DNA from: Collimonas sp. OK242 | GTDB lineage: Bacteria > Pseudomonadota > Gammaproteobacteria > Burkholderiales > Burkholderiaceae_D | Reading direction: 5' to 3' | DNA length: 64,000 nt | Assembly: GCF_900107095.1 (NCBI RefSeq) | Contig: NZ_FNOR01000003.1 | Span: forward strand, 124,001 to 188,000 | Part shown: one piece after another, positions 35,423 through 46,215 of the stretch | Layout: every line of letters starts with the position of its first letter | Numbering within the stretch: the first letter of the stretch is position 1 | Notes under the pieces: model-generated | The model's input: only the letters and a program-made list of their open reading frames with translations | What the model was told of the DNA's origin: nothing | Database searches by the model: none | Program-made: the position numbers and the translations under genes

Positions 35423-35577
35423 ATACCATCTAAAATAGGTACTTGGGTATGCGTTAGCATGCCAGCCAATGCCGAACCGAAAAGCAAAAAAGCCCGCATT
35501 TACGCGGGCTTTCAGGCATTTTTTACTTTTGAGTGCTAGCGAGTGCCGGACCTCGGGTCACTCCCACTCAATCGTCG
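35423..35577. repeat. guaA-end footprint C (true guaA 3' end and flank)
   Basis: It contains the last codons and stop of guaA (core TCACTCCCACTCAAT, 35558-35572), the terminator hairpin at 35489-35512 and about 65 bp of flank shared with footprint A. Integration into the 3' end of guaA is a well-known habit of genomic islands, because the coding end is restored after recombination. Confidence 0.7.
35489..35512 (-). terminator. guaBA operon terminator
   Basis: The hairpin AAAGCCCGC / GCGGGCTTT has T runs on the minus strand, 46 bp after the guaA stop. The same hairpin recurs in footprints A and B. Confidence 0.8.
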
Positions 35578-37138
35578 CCGGCGGCTTGCCTGAAATATCG
35601 TACACCACACGATTGATGCCGCGTACTTCATTGATGATGCGGTTAGACACCCGCCCCAGCAGCTCATGCGGCAGATGCGCCCAATGGGCGGTCATGAAAT
35701 CCTGCGTCTGAACAGCGCGCAAGGCAACCACGTATTCGTAAGTGCGGCCATCGCCCATCACGCCAACCGACTTGACCGGCAAGAACACGGCAAACGCCTG
35801 GCTGGTCTTGTCGTACCAGGATTCGTCCTGGTCGTCCTTGGTATTGCGCAGCTCTTCGATGAAGATGGCGTCGGCGCGGCGCAGCAGGTCGGCGAATTCC
35901 TTTTTGACTTCGCCCAGGATGCGCACACCCAAACCCGGGCCGGGGAACGGATGGCGATACACCATCGCATGCGGCAAACCGAGCGCGACGCCCAGCTTGC
36001 GCACTTCGTCCTTGAACAGTTCGCGCAGCGGTTCCAGCAATTGCAGGTTCAGGGTTTCCGGCAGGCCGCCGACATTGTGGTGGCTCTTGATGGTATGCGC
36101 GGCGTTCTTGCCCTTGCCTGCGCTTTCGATCACGTCCGGGTAAATCGTCCCTTGCGCCAGCCATTTTGCATTCTTCAGCTTGGCCGATTCGACCTGGAAC
36201 ACTTCGACGAATTCACGGCCGATGATCTTGCGCTTGGCTTCCGGATCGGTGACGCCGGTCAGATGGCCCATGAACTGTGCCGTGGCGTCGACATGGATCA
36301 CCTTGACGCCGAGATTCTTGGCAAACATCTCCATCACCATCTTGCCTTCGTCGAGGCGCAACAGGCCGTGGTCGACGAATACGCAAGTCAGCTGATCGCC
36401 GATGGCGCGATGGATCAGGGCTGCGGCGACACTGCTGTCAACGCCGCCGGACAAGCCCAGGATTACCTCGTCGCTGCCGACTTGCTTGCGGATCGATTCA
36501 ACCGCCTCGGCGATGTAGTCCGGCATGTTCCAGTCTGGCTTGCAGCCGCAGATATCGATGACAAAACGCGTCAGTATCGCTTCGCCTTGCACGGTATGGG
36601 TGACTTCCGGATGGAATTGCACCGCATAGAATTTACGCTCTTCGTCGGCCATGCCGGCGACCGGGCAGTTCGGAGTCGATGCCATCAGCTTGAAGCCGGG
36701 CGGCATTTCATTGACCTTGTCGCCGTGGCTCATCCAGACCTTCAGCATGGCGTGCGAATCGGGCGTGACGAAATCGCTGATATCCTTCAGCAGCGCCGTA
36801 TGACCGCGCGCGCGCACTTCGGCGTAACCGAATTCACGCACCTTGCCCATCTCAACCTTGCCGCCCAATTGCTCGGCCATGGTTTGCATGCCGTAGCAGA
36901 TGCCGAACACCGGCACGCCAAGTTCGAATACCGCTTGCGGTGCACGCGGGGTATCGCCGTCGGTGACGCTATTCGGGCCGCCTGACAGGATCACGCCGGC
37001 AGCACCGTAGTTACGGATGAATTCGTCGGACACATCGTAGGGATAAACCTCAGAAAACACACCAGCTTCGCGCACGCGCCGCGCGATCAGTTGGGTTACC
37101 TGGGAGCCGAAATCGAGGATGAGGATTTTTGAGTGCAT
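35558..37138 (-). CDS. guaA: GMP synthase (glutamine-hydrolysing)
   Basis: GuaA aminates XMP to GMP with glutamine and ATP. The 526 residues match the family. The glutamine amidotransferase domain (1-200) has [15 protein letters not shown] with nucleophile Cys near 83 and the triad His in VQFHPEV. The ATP-pyrophosphatase domain has the P-loop [11 protein letters not shown] (near 233). The C-terminal dimerisation domain ends in PPATIEWE, the usual GuaA end. It is downstream of guaB with a 113-bp gap. Its 3' end is the insertion site of the accessory segment. Confidence 0.97.
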   Translation of the reverse strand: MHSKILILDFGSQVTQLIARRVREAGVFSEVYPYDVSDEFIRNYGAAGVILSGGPNSVTDGDTPRAPQAVFELGVPVFGICYGMQTMAEQLGGKVEMGKVREFGYAEVRARGHTALLKDISDFVTPDSHAMLKVWMSHGDKVNEMPPGFKLMASTPNCPVAGMADEERKFYAVQFHPEVTHTVQGEAILTRFVIDICGCKPDWNMPDYIAEAVESIRKQVGSDEVILGLSGGVDSSVAAALIHRAIGDQLTCVFVDHGLLRLDEGKMVMEMFAKNLGVKVIHVDATAQFMGHLTGVTDPEAKRKIIGREFVEVFQVESAKLKNAKWLAQGTIYPDVIESAGKGKNAAHTIKSHHNVGGLPETLNLQLLEPLRELFKDEVRKLGVALGLPHAMVYRHPFPGPGLGVRILGEVKKEFADLLRRADAIFIEELRNTKDDQDESWYDKTSQAFAVFLPVKSVGVMGDGRTYEYVVALRAVQTQDFMTAHWAHLPHELLGRVSNRIINEVRGINRVVYDISGKPPATIEWE

Positions 37139-37251
37139 GGTGGAGGCCTGGTAGCTGATTTAGCAAAAAATGAGAATCTTTAAACTGCACGCGCCACCTG
37201 CGACTATGCCGCAGGTGGCGCGTTCATGTGACAGAGTCAAGACCGCCGCTA

Positions 37252-38739
<1,488 letters not shown>

Positions 38740-38943
38740 TTATACAGAAATCCAGGCAAGTCGCCTAACGCTGCGCGATTTTCGCCGCAACGAGTAAAAT
38801 ATTTCCACAAAGCACTATCCATCAATTGACATGGCGGGTAAAACGTGGCGAAATCTGCGCACTGCACTGCGCACCGTTTTTAGTTCCACCGCTCCACTTT
38901 TTTCACCCTCTTTTTCACTTTTAATGCGCCCCAAGGACAAGCA

Positions 38944-39486
38944 ATGAATGCACCCCGCCTGAAACAGGTTTTCTCCGCCACTGCGACACTGGTCTTGCTC
39001 AGCCTGGCGACTTCCGCCCTGGCGCAATTCGTGTGGCTGGATGAAAAAGGCGTCAAACAATATTCTGACCAGCCGCCGCCGCCCTCGGTCCCGAACAAGC
39101 GCATCCTGAAAGCACCGGGCCAGAGCCTGCCGCGCAATGCCGGCTCTACCGGCTCGGAAGATGGCGCAGCTAACGCAACCACTGCGGACGCTGCCGCCGA
39201 CGGCAAACCGGATGCCAAAGCAGCGCCGACTATCGCCGAGCAGAATGCCGCATTTCAAAAACGCAAGGCTGAGCAGGCAGAAAAGAGCAAGAAAGCCGAG
39301 CAGGACGCCAAACTGGCTTCCAACAAGGCAGAAAATTGCGCCCGCGCCCACGCCAACCAGCGCACCCTGGATTCCGGTGCAAGGATTGCCCAGACCGACG
39401 GCAACGGCGAACGCTCATACATGAATGATCAGCAGCGAGCGCAGCAAAACGCACAGAACCAGGAAACTTTGAACGACTGTCAGTAA
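38944..39486 (+). CDS. DUF4124-domain periplasmic protein
   Basis: The product has 180 residues. A signal peptide (1-27, ending SALA) is followed by the DUF4124 segment with FVWLDEKGVKQYSDQPPPP (29-47), then an Ala/Asp-rich linker and a Lys/Gln-rich helical tail. The domain is common in beta- and gamma-proteobacteria, role unknown, presumed envelope-associated. It lies between guaB (divergent) and rnfH (convergent). It ends before a strong terminator. Confidence 0.8.
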   Translation: MNAPRLKQVFSATATLVLLSLATSALAQFVWLDEKGVKQYSDQPPPPSVPNKRILKAPGQSLPRNAGSTGSEDGAANATTADAAADGKPDAKAAPTIAEQNAAFQKRKAEQAEKSKKAEQDAKLASNKAENCARAHANQRTLDSGARIAQTDGNGERSYMNDQQRAQQNAQNQETLNDCQ

Positions 39487-39514
39487 GATAGGAAGTGAAA
39501 TAGAAAACCGGAAC

Positions 39515-39540
39515 AGCCCGCCATTCAGCGGGCTTTTTTA
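39515..39540 (+). terminator. Rho-independent terminator overlapping the rnfH 3' end
   Basis: The hairpin AGCCCGC (39515-39521) / GCGGGCT (39528-39534) is followed by six Ts. Its right arm lies inside the last codons of the convergent rnfH gene. Confidence 0.75.
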
Positions 39541-39830
39541 TCGGCGCGCTTGCGGCGCGATTCCATCGGATCGGCAATCAGCGGACGATAGATTTCAATC
39601 CGGTCCCGATCGCGCAATACGGTATCCAGCGTCTTCAGCTTGCCATAAATGCCGACCCGCCAGCAGCTGAGGTCGATCTCGCGTATCTCCTCCAGCAAGC
39701 CGCTGCGTTTGATGCCGTCGTGCAGCAGCGTCCCGGCCGGCACCGACAACTGCTTCAGGGCCTGCACGCCGGGGCTGGCGTAACAGACCTGGATCCGTAT
39801 CAACGGCTCGGTGGCGGCCTTGTCAATCAT
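39525..39830 (-). CDS. rnfH: RnfH-family ubiquitin-like protein
   Basis: The product has 101 residues with a beta-grasp fold: IRIQVCYASPGVQAL at the N-terminus, then CWRVGIYGKLKTLDTVL and DRDRIEIYRPLIADP, followed by a basic tail ESRRKRADKKAR. ATG 39830 is chosen because GAGGG precedes it; it overlaps the ratA stop by eight bases. RnfH is usually encoded beside ratA and smpB, as here; its function is not well established. Confidence 0.88.
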   Translation of the reverse strand: MIDKAATEPLIRIQVCYASPGVQALKQLSVPAGTLLHDGIKRSGLLEEIREIDLSCWRVGIYGKLKTLDTVLRDRDRIEIYRPLIADPMESRRKRADKKAR

Positions 39831-40275
39831 GGCGACCCTCATGATGACCATAGACGGCGTCGGCGCGCCTGCAGAAGGAATCGACGAAACTGTTGGTAAC
39901 CATGCTGAATACCGGTCCGATCAGTTTTTCCAGGATCCGGCTGGAGAATTCGTAATGCAAATCGAATTCGATCTTGCAGGCATCGGCCCGCAACGCCTTG
40001 AAACTCCAGTTGCCGTCGAGATGCTTGAACGGCCCTTCGACCAGGCGCATCTGTATGGCGGTCGGCGGCGTGTTGCTGTTTTCAGTAGTAAACGATTGCT
40101 TGATACCGTGGTAATGTATGTTCAGCGTCGCTACCAATTTGCCGGCAGCCCGTTCACGTATGTCCACCCCGCCGCACCACGGCAGGAATTGCGGGTAGTC
40201 TTCGACCCGATCGACCAGCGCAAACATCTGTTCAGCGCTATACCCCAAAAGAACCGTTTTATGCACTACTGCCAT
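39823..40275 (-). CDS. ratA: RatA/Coq10-like START-domain protein
   Basis: The 150-residue single START/SRPBCC fold includes YSAEQMFALVDRVEDYPQFL (12-31) and the C-terminal FSMVTNSFVDSFCRRADAVYG. E. coli RatA was described as an inhibitor of 70S assembly, while eukaryotic Coq10 homologues bind ubiquinone, so both roles are discussed for the family. It is divergent from smpB (67-bp gap) and coupled to rnfH. Confidence 0.88.
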   Translation of the reverse strand: MAVVHKTVLLGYSAEQMFALVDRVEDYPQFLPWCGGVDIRERAAGKLVATLNIHYHGIKQSFTTENSNTPPTAIQMRLVEGPFKHLDGNWSFKALRADACKIEFDLHYEFSSRILEKLIGPVFSMVTNSFVDSFCRRADAVYGHHEGRHD

Positions 40276-40342
40276 TGAATATCAACCGTTTGATAGAATC
40301 ACAACTTGAAATTTTAACCGACCTGCGCGATTTTCCTTATAC

Positions 40343-40792
40343 ATGAGCATTATTGACAACAAAAAAGTCTTCCACGACTACTTCATCGAAGAGCGCTTCG
40401 AGGCAGGCATGGAGTTGCACGGCTGGGAAGTGAAGTCCATCCGCGCCGGCCGCGCCAATCTGAAAGAATCCTATGTCATTGTCCGCAATGGCGAAATCTA
40501 CCTGTTTGGCGCCCACATCAGCGCCCTCCTCAGCGCGTCCAGCCATGTCCATCCGGAAGCGGTGCGTACCCGCAAGCTGCTGCTGCACGCAGAGGAAATC
40601 AAGAAGCTGATCATCAAGGTCGAGCGCTCCGGCTACACGCTGGTGCCGATCAACCTGCACTATCTGCGCGGCCGCATCAAATGCGAAATCGGCCTGGCCA
40701 AGGGTAAAAAGCAGCACGACAAGCGCGATACCGAGCGTCAGCGCGACGGCGAACGTGAAGTGCAGGCTGCGATGAAGCAGCACCGGCGTTAA
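40343..40792 (+). CDS. smpB: SsrA-binding protein SmpB
   Basis: SmpB binds tmRNA and delivers it to stalled ribosomes for trans-translation. The 149 residues show the beta-barrel motifs [21 protein letters not shown] (split by the strand at residue 24) and [15 protein letters not shown], then [12 protein letters not shown] and the basic C-terminal tail that enters the decoding site. tmRNA itself is not in the window. The 284-bp repeat element begins 12 bp after its stop. Confidence 0.96.
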   Translation: MSIIDNKKVFHDYFIEERFEAGMELHGWEVKSIRAGRANLKESYVIVRNGEIYLFGAHISALLSASSHVHPEAVRTRKLLLHAEEIKKLIIKVERSGYTLVPINLHYLRGRIKCEIGLAKGKKQHDKRDTERQRDGEREVQAAMKQHRR

Positions 40793-40804
40793 GACATTCA
40801 ACCA

Positions 40805-41088
40805 TTAGGGCGTGTTGACATATGATTTGGGAGTGCGAACGCGCGGCAGGCGTTACAGGCCTAGGCGCGGCGACGCGACGTAGCGGTGCTACGGCAAGGA
40901 TGCGGATGGCCGCCCCCAGCAACAACGGCATGTGACGCCTGCAGCCGTTCCCGGAGGGTTCAAACTAAAACGTGCGCTGGCCGCGTTGCATGGCTTGCTG
41001 GGGCACCAGCCCCAGCTGTGCCACGCGCCTTGCCAGCACACGTTTTAGTTTGAACGCATCTCCCAAATCATATGTCAACACGCCCTAA
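40805..41088. repeat. MITE-like element with 29-bp perfect terminal inverted repeats
   Basis: Terminal arms at 40805-40833 and 41060-41088 are perfect inverted repeats of 29 bp starting TTAGGGCGTGTTGACATATG. A second inverted pair lies inside (GTTCAAACTAAAACGTG at 40958-40974 and its complement at 41039-41055), plus a GC hairpin GCTGGGG/CCCCAGC between. No reading frame is credible. The total of 284 bp fits a non-autonomous miniature element. A single degenerate end occurs at 21176-21223. Confidence 0.8.
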
Positions 41089-41098
41089 GCCAGACACA

Positions 41099-41140
41099 AT
41101 AAAAAACGGCCCCGGCGCAATCTGAATTTCGCCGGGGCCG
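41099..41140 (-). terminator. Rho-independent terminator after the stomatin gene
   Basis: An 11-bp GC stem CGGCCCCGGCG (41107-41117) / CGCCGGGGCCG (41130-41140) is followed by a T run on the minus strand. Confidence 0.85.
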
Positions 41141-41167
41141 CCTGCTTATACCGCGTTGATACCGGGA

Positions 41168-42085
41168 TTACGATTTGGTCTGAGACTTGACCACCTGCAA
41201 GGCAGTGGCAATCAGGCCGCTCATATCGCCCATATTGGCCGGTACGATAATCGAATTATTCGTCTTCGCCAACTGGCCGAAGGCTGCCACATACTGCTCT
41301 GCCACTTTCAGATTGACAGCGTCCGAGCCGCCTGGCGACTGGATCGCAGCCGCAGTCTTGCGGATCGCTTCGGCGCTGGCTTCGGCAATCGACAGGATCG
41401 CTGCAGCCTGGCCTTGGGCGCGGTTGATGGAAGCCTGCTTCTCGCCTTCCGACTTGGCAATCGAAGCTTCGCGCTCACCGGTAGCAATATTGATCTGTTC
41501 CTGCTTGCGGCCTTCGGATGCAGCAATCAGCGCCCGCTTCTCACGCTCGGCGGTAATCTGCGCCTGCATCGCGTGCAAGATTTCCTTAGGCGGCGTCAGA
41601 TCCTTGATTTCATAACGCAGCACCTTGACACCCCAATTGGCGGCTGATTCATCAATCGCGTTGACGATCGTGGTGTTGATGTGATCGCGCTCTTCAAATG
41701 TCTTGTCGAGTTCCATTTTGCCGATCACGGAACGCAAGGTGGTTTGCGCCAGTTGCGTGATTGCGGCGATGTAGTTGGAGGAGCCGTAGGAAGCGCGCAT
41801 CGGATCGGTAATCTGGAAATACAAGATGCCGTCAACCTGCAACTGCGTGTTGTCGCGGGTGATGCAAACCTGCGGCGGCACGTCCAGCGGGATTTCTTTC
41901 AAGATGTGCTTGTAGGCGACGCGATCGATGAAAGGCACCACGATGCTCAGCCCCGGCCCCAGCGTGGCATGATATTTACCGAGACGTTCCACTACCCACG
42001 CATGCTGCTGCGGCACCACTTTGATCGTCTTGGCGATAAATATGACTACGATCACCAGCAAGATTAACGAGACGCTTCCGAACAT
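41168..42085 (-). CDS. SPFH/stomatin-family membrane protein (QmcA-like)
   Basis: The product has 305 residues. A single N-terminal membrane segment (4-24) is followed by the SPFH domain with VPQQHAWVVERLGKYH (28-43) and PLDVPPQVCITRDN, then a long Glu/Ala-rich coiled coil (near 190-260). Similar to E. coli QmcA; such proteins form rings in lipid domains of the inner membrane and act on membrane protein quality control. The NfeD partner lies directly upstream (67-bp gap), the usual pairing. Confidence 0.9.
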   Translation of the reverse strand: MFGSVSLILLVIVVIFIAKTIKVVPQQHAWVVERLGKYHATLGPGLSIVVPFIDRVAYKHILKEIPLDVPPQVCITRDNTQLQVDGILYFQITDPMRASYGSSNYIAAITQLAQTTLRSVIGKMELDKTFEERDHINTTIVNAIDESAANWGVKVLRYEIKDLTPPKEILHAMQAQITAEREKRALIAASEGRKQEQINIATGEREASIAKSEGEKQASINRAQGQAAAILSIAEASAEAIRKTAAAIQSPGGSDAVNLKVAEQYVAAFGQLAKTNNSIIVPANMGDMSGLIATALQVVKSQTKS

Positions 42086-42152
42086 GATTTTTTTTCCTTA
42101 TGAATTGAGAACAGGATCGATCGCCACGCCACCGCGAACGATAGAAGACGTT

Positions 42153-42614
42153 CTAGTGATGATCCGGGCTGTTGCTTACAATCAGCCGGCTGCCGCGTAT
42201 TTCATGAATAAAAAACTGACCGGCGCTTGCATGCGCCGCCGGCGCCAGCTCGACATCCCACATCGCGCCGCGATACTTGACGCGCGCCGTGTATCCCCCA
42301 GCGCCATTGGCGCTGGCGTCGTGCTGCCAGTGTTCGACCGTGATCGGCTGGCCGATATCCAGATTGACATTGGGGTCGCGCTCAGCCTTGACTCTCGTGC
42401 GGCGGCCGAATTTACTCCGTCGCAAAACATAGGTGGCGGCCAAAGCCACCACGGCTGCAGCCAGTAATTGCCATTCCACGCCAAGCCCCGTCAGCGCGAC
42501 GACACCGCCGACGGCCAGGCCAATCGCCACCATCAATAAATACAAGGTAGTAGTGAATAGTTCTGCCACCACCAGTACGCCAGCCGCCAACATCCACATC
42601 ACCCATCCGGCCAT
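42153..42614 (-). CDS. NfeD-family membrane protein
   Basis: The product has 153 residues with about three membrane segments in residues 5-65 followed by a C-terminal OB-fold domain (near 85-145) with GQPITVEHW and GAMWDVELA. It is the short form lacking the serine-protease domain. Normally encoded with stomatin-like proteins, as here, and thought to interact with them in the membrane. Confidence 0.85.
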   Translation of the reverse strand: MAGWVMWMLAAGVLVVAELFTTTLYLLMVAIGLAVGGVVALTGLGVEWQLLAAAVVALAATYVLRRSKFGRRTRVKAERDPNVNLDIGQPITVEHWQHDASANGAGGYTARVKYRGAMWDVELAPAAHASAGQFFIHEIRGSRLIVSNSPDHH

Positions 42615-42816
42615 ATGCCACTCTCCGTTATGTAGAACACCTAGTGTAATCTATTTGACAACTGAAGTTGCAATAACTTGCGTCTCATTTGCTTCTCATT
42701 TGATTTATGCCGAAAGCGCCAACTGCTGAAGCCGACTCAATCCAGTGCTATGCTCTCCCACTCATCCATAGGCGCTGCTTACTGCTGCTTACTGCAACCG
42801 CCCCAGCCAGACAACC

Positions 42817-44571
42817 ATGAACACGATCCATCTTATCCAGCAAGCATACAAGAATTTCCAGAATGGAAATGCCGGCCACGCCGAACGGTCGCTCAAGGAT
42901 ATTTTAAAGAGCCAGCCAAACAATTTCGATGCCTTGCATATCCTCGGCGTGATCTGCGCCGCCACCGGGCAAAGAGACGAAGCGGCGCAGTTGTTCCGGC
43001 AGGCCCTGGCTCTGGATGGCAAGAACGTATCGCTGCATTACAAACTGGCGCGAGTGCAGTTTGAATCGGGCGAGTTCGAGGCCGCTCTACGCGCTTATGA
43101 AAAAATTATCGCCTTGGGTTATATCAAACCGGAGATCCTGCTGGCCAGGACTGTCGCCCTGATCAGCCTGCAGCGCCACCCGGAAGCGCTGGCTTGCATC
43201 GACCAGGCACTCGCCGAATGGCCCGAATACGCAGACGGCTGGTCGCACAAAGGCAGCATTTTGTATCAGCTGGGGCATGTTGAAGATGCACTGGCTTGCT
43301 TTGACCAGGCGCTGTCGCTGCAGCCGGCAACGGCCGACAGCTGGTATAAAAAGAGCCTGGCGCTGGATAAGCTGAAACGCTATGCGGATGCGCTCAGCAA
43401 TATTGACCGCGCCTTGGCGATAGCGCCCAAAACCGCCATCTACTTGCTGGACCGTGCCGTCATCTTGCATAAGCTGGAACGTTATGCCGAATCTCTGAGC
43501 GACAATGAAACAGCTCTGACGCTGGCGCCCGAGAACGCCGAAGCCTGGGGCGATCACGGCCTGACCCTGAGCCGCATGAAACGCCATCAGCAGGCGCTCG
43601 TCAGCTATCAGCGGGCTCTTGGCCTGCGCGCCGATTACGCGGATGTGCTATCGAATCAATCGCTGTCGCAACTGGTGCTGGGGCAATTTGAAGCGGGTTG
43701 GCAAAGCTACGAGTACAGGTGGAAGAAAGGCAATGCGGACTTTCCTCGTCATACTGACATCCCGTTGTGGCTGGGCCGGCAGGTGATCCGCGGCAAGCGG
43801 ATTTTGCTCTGGTCGGAACAAGGCCTGGGCGACACTATCCAGTTTTGCCGCTATGCCGCGCTGGTCGCGGCGTTAGGGGCTGAGGTGGTGCTGGAAGTCG
43901 ATCCGGCATTGAAAACAATCGCCCAGACCATGGGAGCCTTCAAGGTTATCGCCATCGGTGAAGAGTTTCCGCTGGTCGACTATCAAACGCCGTTGATGAG
44001 CCTGCCGCTGGCTTTCAAGACCGATCTGGCAACCATTCCGGCCCCGCCCTTTTATTTCAAGGCCGATAGCGGGAAAAAGGAAAATTGGAAAAACCGCCAG
44101 AATTTCGCCAACGGAAAACTCAAAATCGGCCTTGCGTGTTCCGGCAATCCGGGCAATACCAACGATCACCGGCGTTCCATGCCGCTGCAGGAATTTGCCC
44201 CGTTACTGCAACTGGACGGGGCGGATTTTTTTCTGGTGCAAAAGGATATCAGGGAGGCGGATCGGCCATATTTGCTGCAAGCCGCAAAGCTCAGGCAGGT
44301 GGCAAATGACATTGCAGATTTCGACGACACCGCAGCCATCGTCGCCAATCTCGATCTGGTGATCAGCGTGGATACCTCCGTCGCTCATCTGAGCGGCGCC
44401 CTGGGCACGCCGGTCTGGCTTCTCCTGCCTTGGGTGCCTGACTGGCGCTGGCAGCTCGATCGCGAGGACAGTCCGTGGTATCCAAGCGCACGATTATTCA
44501 GGCAGGAACAGGCCGGTGACTGGCAGGGAGTGATTGAGCGCGTGACCAATGCACTGAATGACTTGGGCTAA
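42817..44571 (+). CDS. TPR protein with C-terminal glycosyltransferase-9-like domain
   Basis: The product has 584 residues. Residues 1-290 form about eight tetratricopeptide repeats (each with the A/LG...YxxAL pattern, for example GNAGHAERSLKDILKSQPNN). Residues about 310-580 resemble the heptosyltransferase/GT-9-like fold: GKRILLWSEQGLGDTIQFCR, KIGLACSGNPGNTNDHRRS and VISVDTSVAHLSGALGTPVW. Such fusions are frequent in beta-proteobacteria and may glycosylate proteins or polysaccharides, but the substrate is unknown. No signal peptide. It is a single gene. Confidence 0.8.
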   Translation: MNTIHLIQQAYKNFQNGNAGHAERSLKDILKSQPNNFDALHILGVICAATGQRDEAAQLFRQALALDGKNVSLHYKLARVQFESGEFEAALRAYEKIIALGYIKPEILLARTVALISLQRHPEALACIDQALAEWPEYADGWSHKGSILYQLGHVEDALACFDQALSLQPATADSWYKKSLALDKLKRYADALSNIDRALAIAPKTAIYLLDRAVILHKLERYAESLSDNETALTLAPENAEAWGDHGLTLSRMKRHQQALVSYQRALGLRADYADVLSNQSLSQLVLGQFEAGWQSYEYRWKKGNADFPRHTDIPLWLGRQVIRGKRILLWSEQGLGDTIQFCRYAALVAALGAEVVLEVDPALKTIAQTMGAFKVIAIGEEFPLVDYQTPLMSLPLAFKTDLATIPAPPFYFKADSGKKENWKNRQNFANGKLKIGLACSGNPGNTNDHRRSMPLQEFAPLLQLDGADFFLVQKDIREADRPYLLQAAKLRQVANDIADFDDTAAIVANLDLVISVDTSVAHLSGALGTPVWLLLPWVPDWRWQLDREDSPWYPSARLFRQEQAGDWQGVIERVTNALNDLG

Positions 44572-44627
44572 TGACCCGGCCTGCCTAATCGTACGGCCCG
44601 GCTCCTGATTTTGAATGATTCACTGCG

Positions 44628-44897
44628 TCAGCAAATCTTGAATGTCCCATCCGAAGGCGCCGGCTCCCCAGAATCTTCGATGCTCACATTACGTACCTGT
44701 GCTGCGGGTGGGCCCCGCCTTGCCCACAGGATGATGGCTTCAATCGCCGCCGCTTCGCCATGAACACAGGCTTCCACAGAACCATCCCGGCGATTGCGCA
44801 CCCAGCCCGATAGGCCCAGGGCAAGCGCCTTGTCGGCAAAGGAAGCGCGATAACCGACGCCCTGTACCATTCCTTCTATCATCAGCCGCTTAGCCAT
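44628..44897 (-). CDS. acyP: Acylphosphatase
   Basis: The 89-residue small cytosolic enzyme hydrolyses acyl phosphates. The phosphate-binding loop GMVQGVGYRASF (9-20) with the catalytic Arg and the catalytic Asn in GWVRNRRDGSVE (near 35) are visible. It lies 38 bp after copD on the same strand and may be read from the copper operon, though it is functionally unrelated. Confidence 0.9.
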   Translation of the reverse strand: MAKRLMIEGMVQGVGYRASFADKALALGLSGWVRNRRDGSVEACVHGEAAAIEAIILWARRGPPAAQVRNVSIEDSGEPAPSDGTFKIC

Positions 44898-44935
44898 CGC
44901 CAGTCTCGCTTTGTCGAATTGAAGAATATTCCATC

Positions 44936-45808
44936 CTACACCGGCATGGTAGTTCCCAACTTGGCGGCTAATGCCAGCACCAGCAACAGCACCACCGCTT
45001 CAACCAGTAACACCAGCCGAAACCCGTTGGCGCCGGCCACCTGATCGCGATCCAGCCGCGCTAACCAATACCAGCGATTGCGCGCTCCTAGTCCGGCAGC
45101 AATGCCAACCGCACAAAGTTTCGCCAGCAATATCCAGGCATAGGCAGAAGCCCAGGGATTGCTTGCATGCCCAAGCGTCCGCGCCACATTCAACAGACCG
45201 CTACCGAACACCAGCAGTAGCGCCAGCGTAGCGATTTTCGATACGCGATGCGCCAATGCGCTGCGTTGCGGCGGCGGCCAGGCGGACCAGTCTGATGTCA
45301 GCAGCACGCAGATCCCGACTGATCCGGCCCAGGCTGCCGCTGCCAGCACATGTGCAGTGTGGATCAATACGGACAAGCTGGCGAAACCCTGATCCGCCGC
45401 GTGCCCGGTCGCCGCCCGCGCCAGCGCGAATCCAAGCAGGCCGGTTACGAACCAGCTATTGCGTATTTGCCAGGCAGAGCTGAAAGTCGACATCATCAAC
45501 ATGATCCAGGCAGTCAGCGCGAGCCAGATCATGGCGCCAAAATGCGACTGCGTGAGCACCAGCCAGAGTGCCGCAGGCAGGTCGGCGATGCCGGTTTCGG
45601 TCATGGCAACGGTGCCGGCGCACAAGTAGGCCGCGAGTCCGATGCCGAGAAGTACGCAAGCCAGGCGAGCAATGCCGGCGAGGCGTACTGCGGCAGTGGT
45701 CGACGACACTCCCGCTTGCAGCACGGCGACGCCGACGGCCGCCGCCAGCGCCATATCCAGCCATCCCGCAAATAGCGGTTGCATCCAGCCGGTGGCCAGA
45801 TTCATCAC
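44936..45808 (-). CDS. copD: CopD-family copper transport membrane protein
   Basis: The 290-residue inner-membrane protein has about eight membrane segments. The family is thought to move copper across the inner membrane together with CopC. Histidines within membrane segments (HFGAMIWLALT, HTAHVLAAAAWAGS) are candidates for copper binding. The start overlaps the copC stop by four bases (ATGA), so the two are coupled. Confidence 0.87.
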   Translation of the reverse strand: MMNLATGWMQPLFAGWLDMALAAAVGVAVLQAGVSSTTAAVRLAGIARLACVLLGIGLAAYLCAGTVAMTETGIADLPAALWLVLTQSHFGAMIWLALTAWIMLMMSTFSSAWQIRNSWFVTGLLGFALARAATGHAADQGFASLSVLIHTAHVLAAAAWAGSVGICVLLTSDWSAWPPPQRSALAHRVSKIATLALLLVFGSGLLNVARTLGHASNPWASAYAWILLAKLCAVGIAAGLGARNRWYWLARLDRDQVAGANGFRLVLLVEAVVLLLVLALAAKLGTTMPV

Positions 45809-46197
45809 TTCACCGTGAATTTATAGCTCCCCTGGGTACGGTGGCCATCGTCTGCGACCGCGACCCATTTCACTTGATATTCACCGCTTGGCAGGATTGG
45901 TAGCGCCACGCGCATGGTCTTGTGGGTGGTGGCGTCGACCTCGGCTTTGGCGCCGTTGACCTGCTTGCCCTGCGCATTGCTGACGACCAGGCTGCTGAAT
46001 GCCGGTTCGAGTGCTTCGTTGTAAGTGATGCGGACTTCGTGCGGCGCACTCACGACGGCACCGGCGACGGGGCTCTGGGTTTCAGGCCGGGCGTGCGCCC
46101 ACGCCTGGCCGATGCTGCTTAAGCCGAGCACGCCGGCGATGGTAGACAAGCGTAAAAAAGCATTGGTGGCAGAGCCGTGAAAATATGATTTGTGCAT
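45805..46197 (-). CDS. copC: Periplasmic copper-binding protein CopC
   Basis: The product has 130 residues. A signal peptide (1-34) leaves a mature protein starting HARPE, whose N-terminal histidine together with Asp and His near the C-terminus (ADDGHRTQG, Asp116/117 and His119) forms the Cu(II) site of the family. The methionine-rich Cu(I) loop of plasmid CopC is missing, so it belongs to the single-site type. Part of a three-gene operon: outer-membrane protein, copC, copD. Confidence 0.9.
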   Translation of the reverse strand: MHKSYFHGSATNAFLRLSTIAGVLGLSSIGQAWAHARPETQSPVAGAVVSAPHEVRITYNEALEPAFSSLVVSNAQGKQVNGAKAEVDATTHKTMRVALPILPSGEYQVKWVAVADDGHRTQGSYKFTVK

Positions 46198-46215
46198 AAT
46201 ATGAGGGAAGACTTT

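Noticed and set aside
31816-35577. Integrase or toxin-antitoxin genes expected in the guaA insertion
   Set aside because: All frames between the footprints were read and none shows tyrosine-recombinase or toxin motifs.
35666-36985. 439-codon plus-strand frame opposite guaA
   Set aside because: Antisense shadow of a conserved enzyme gene.
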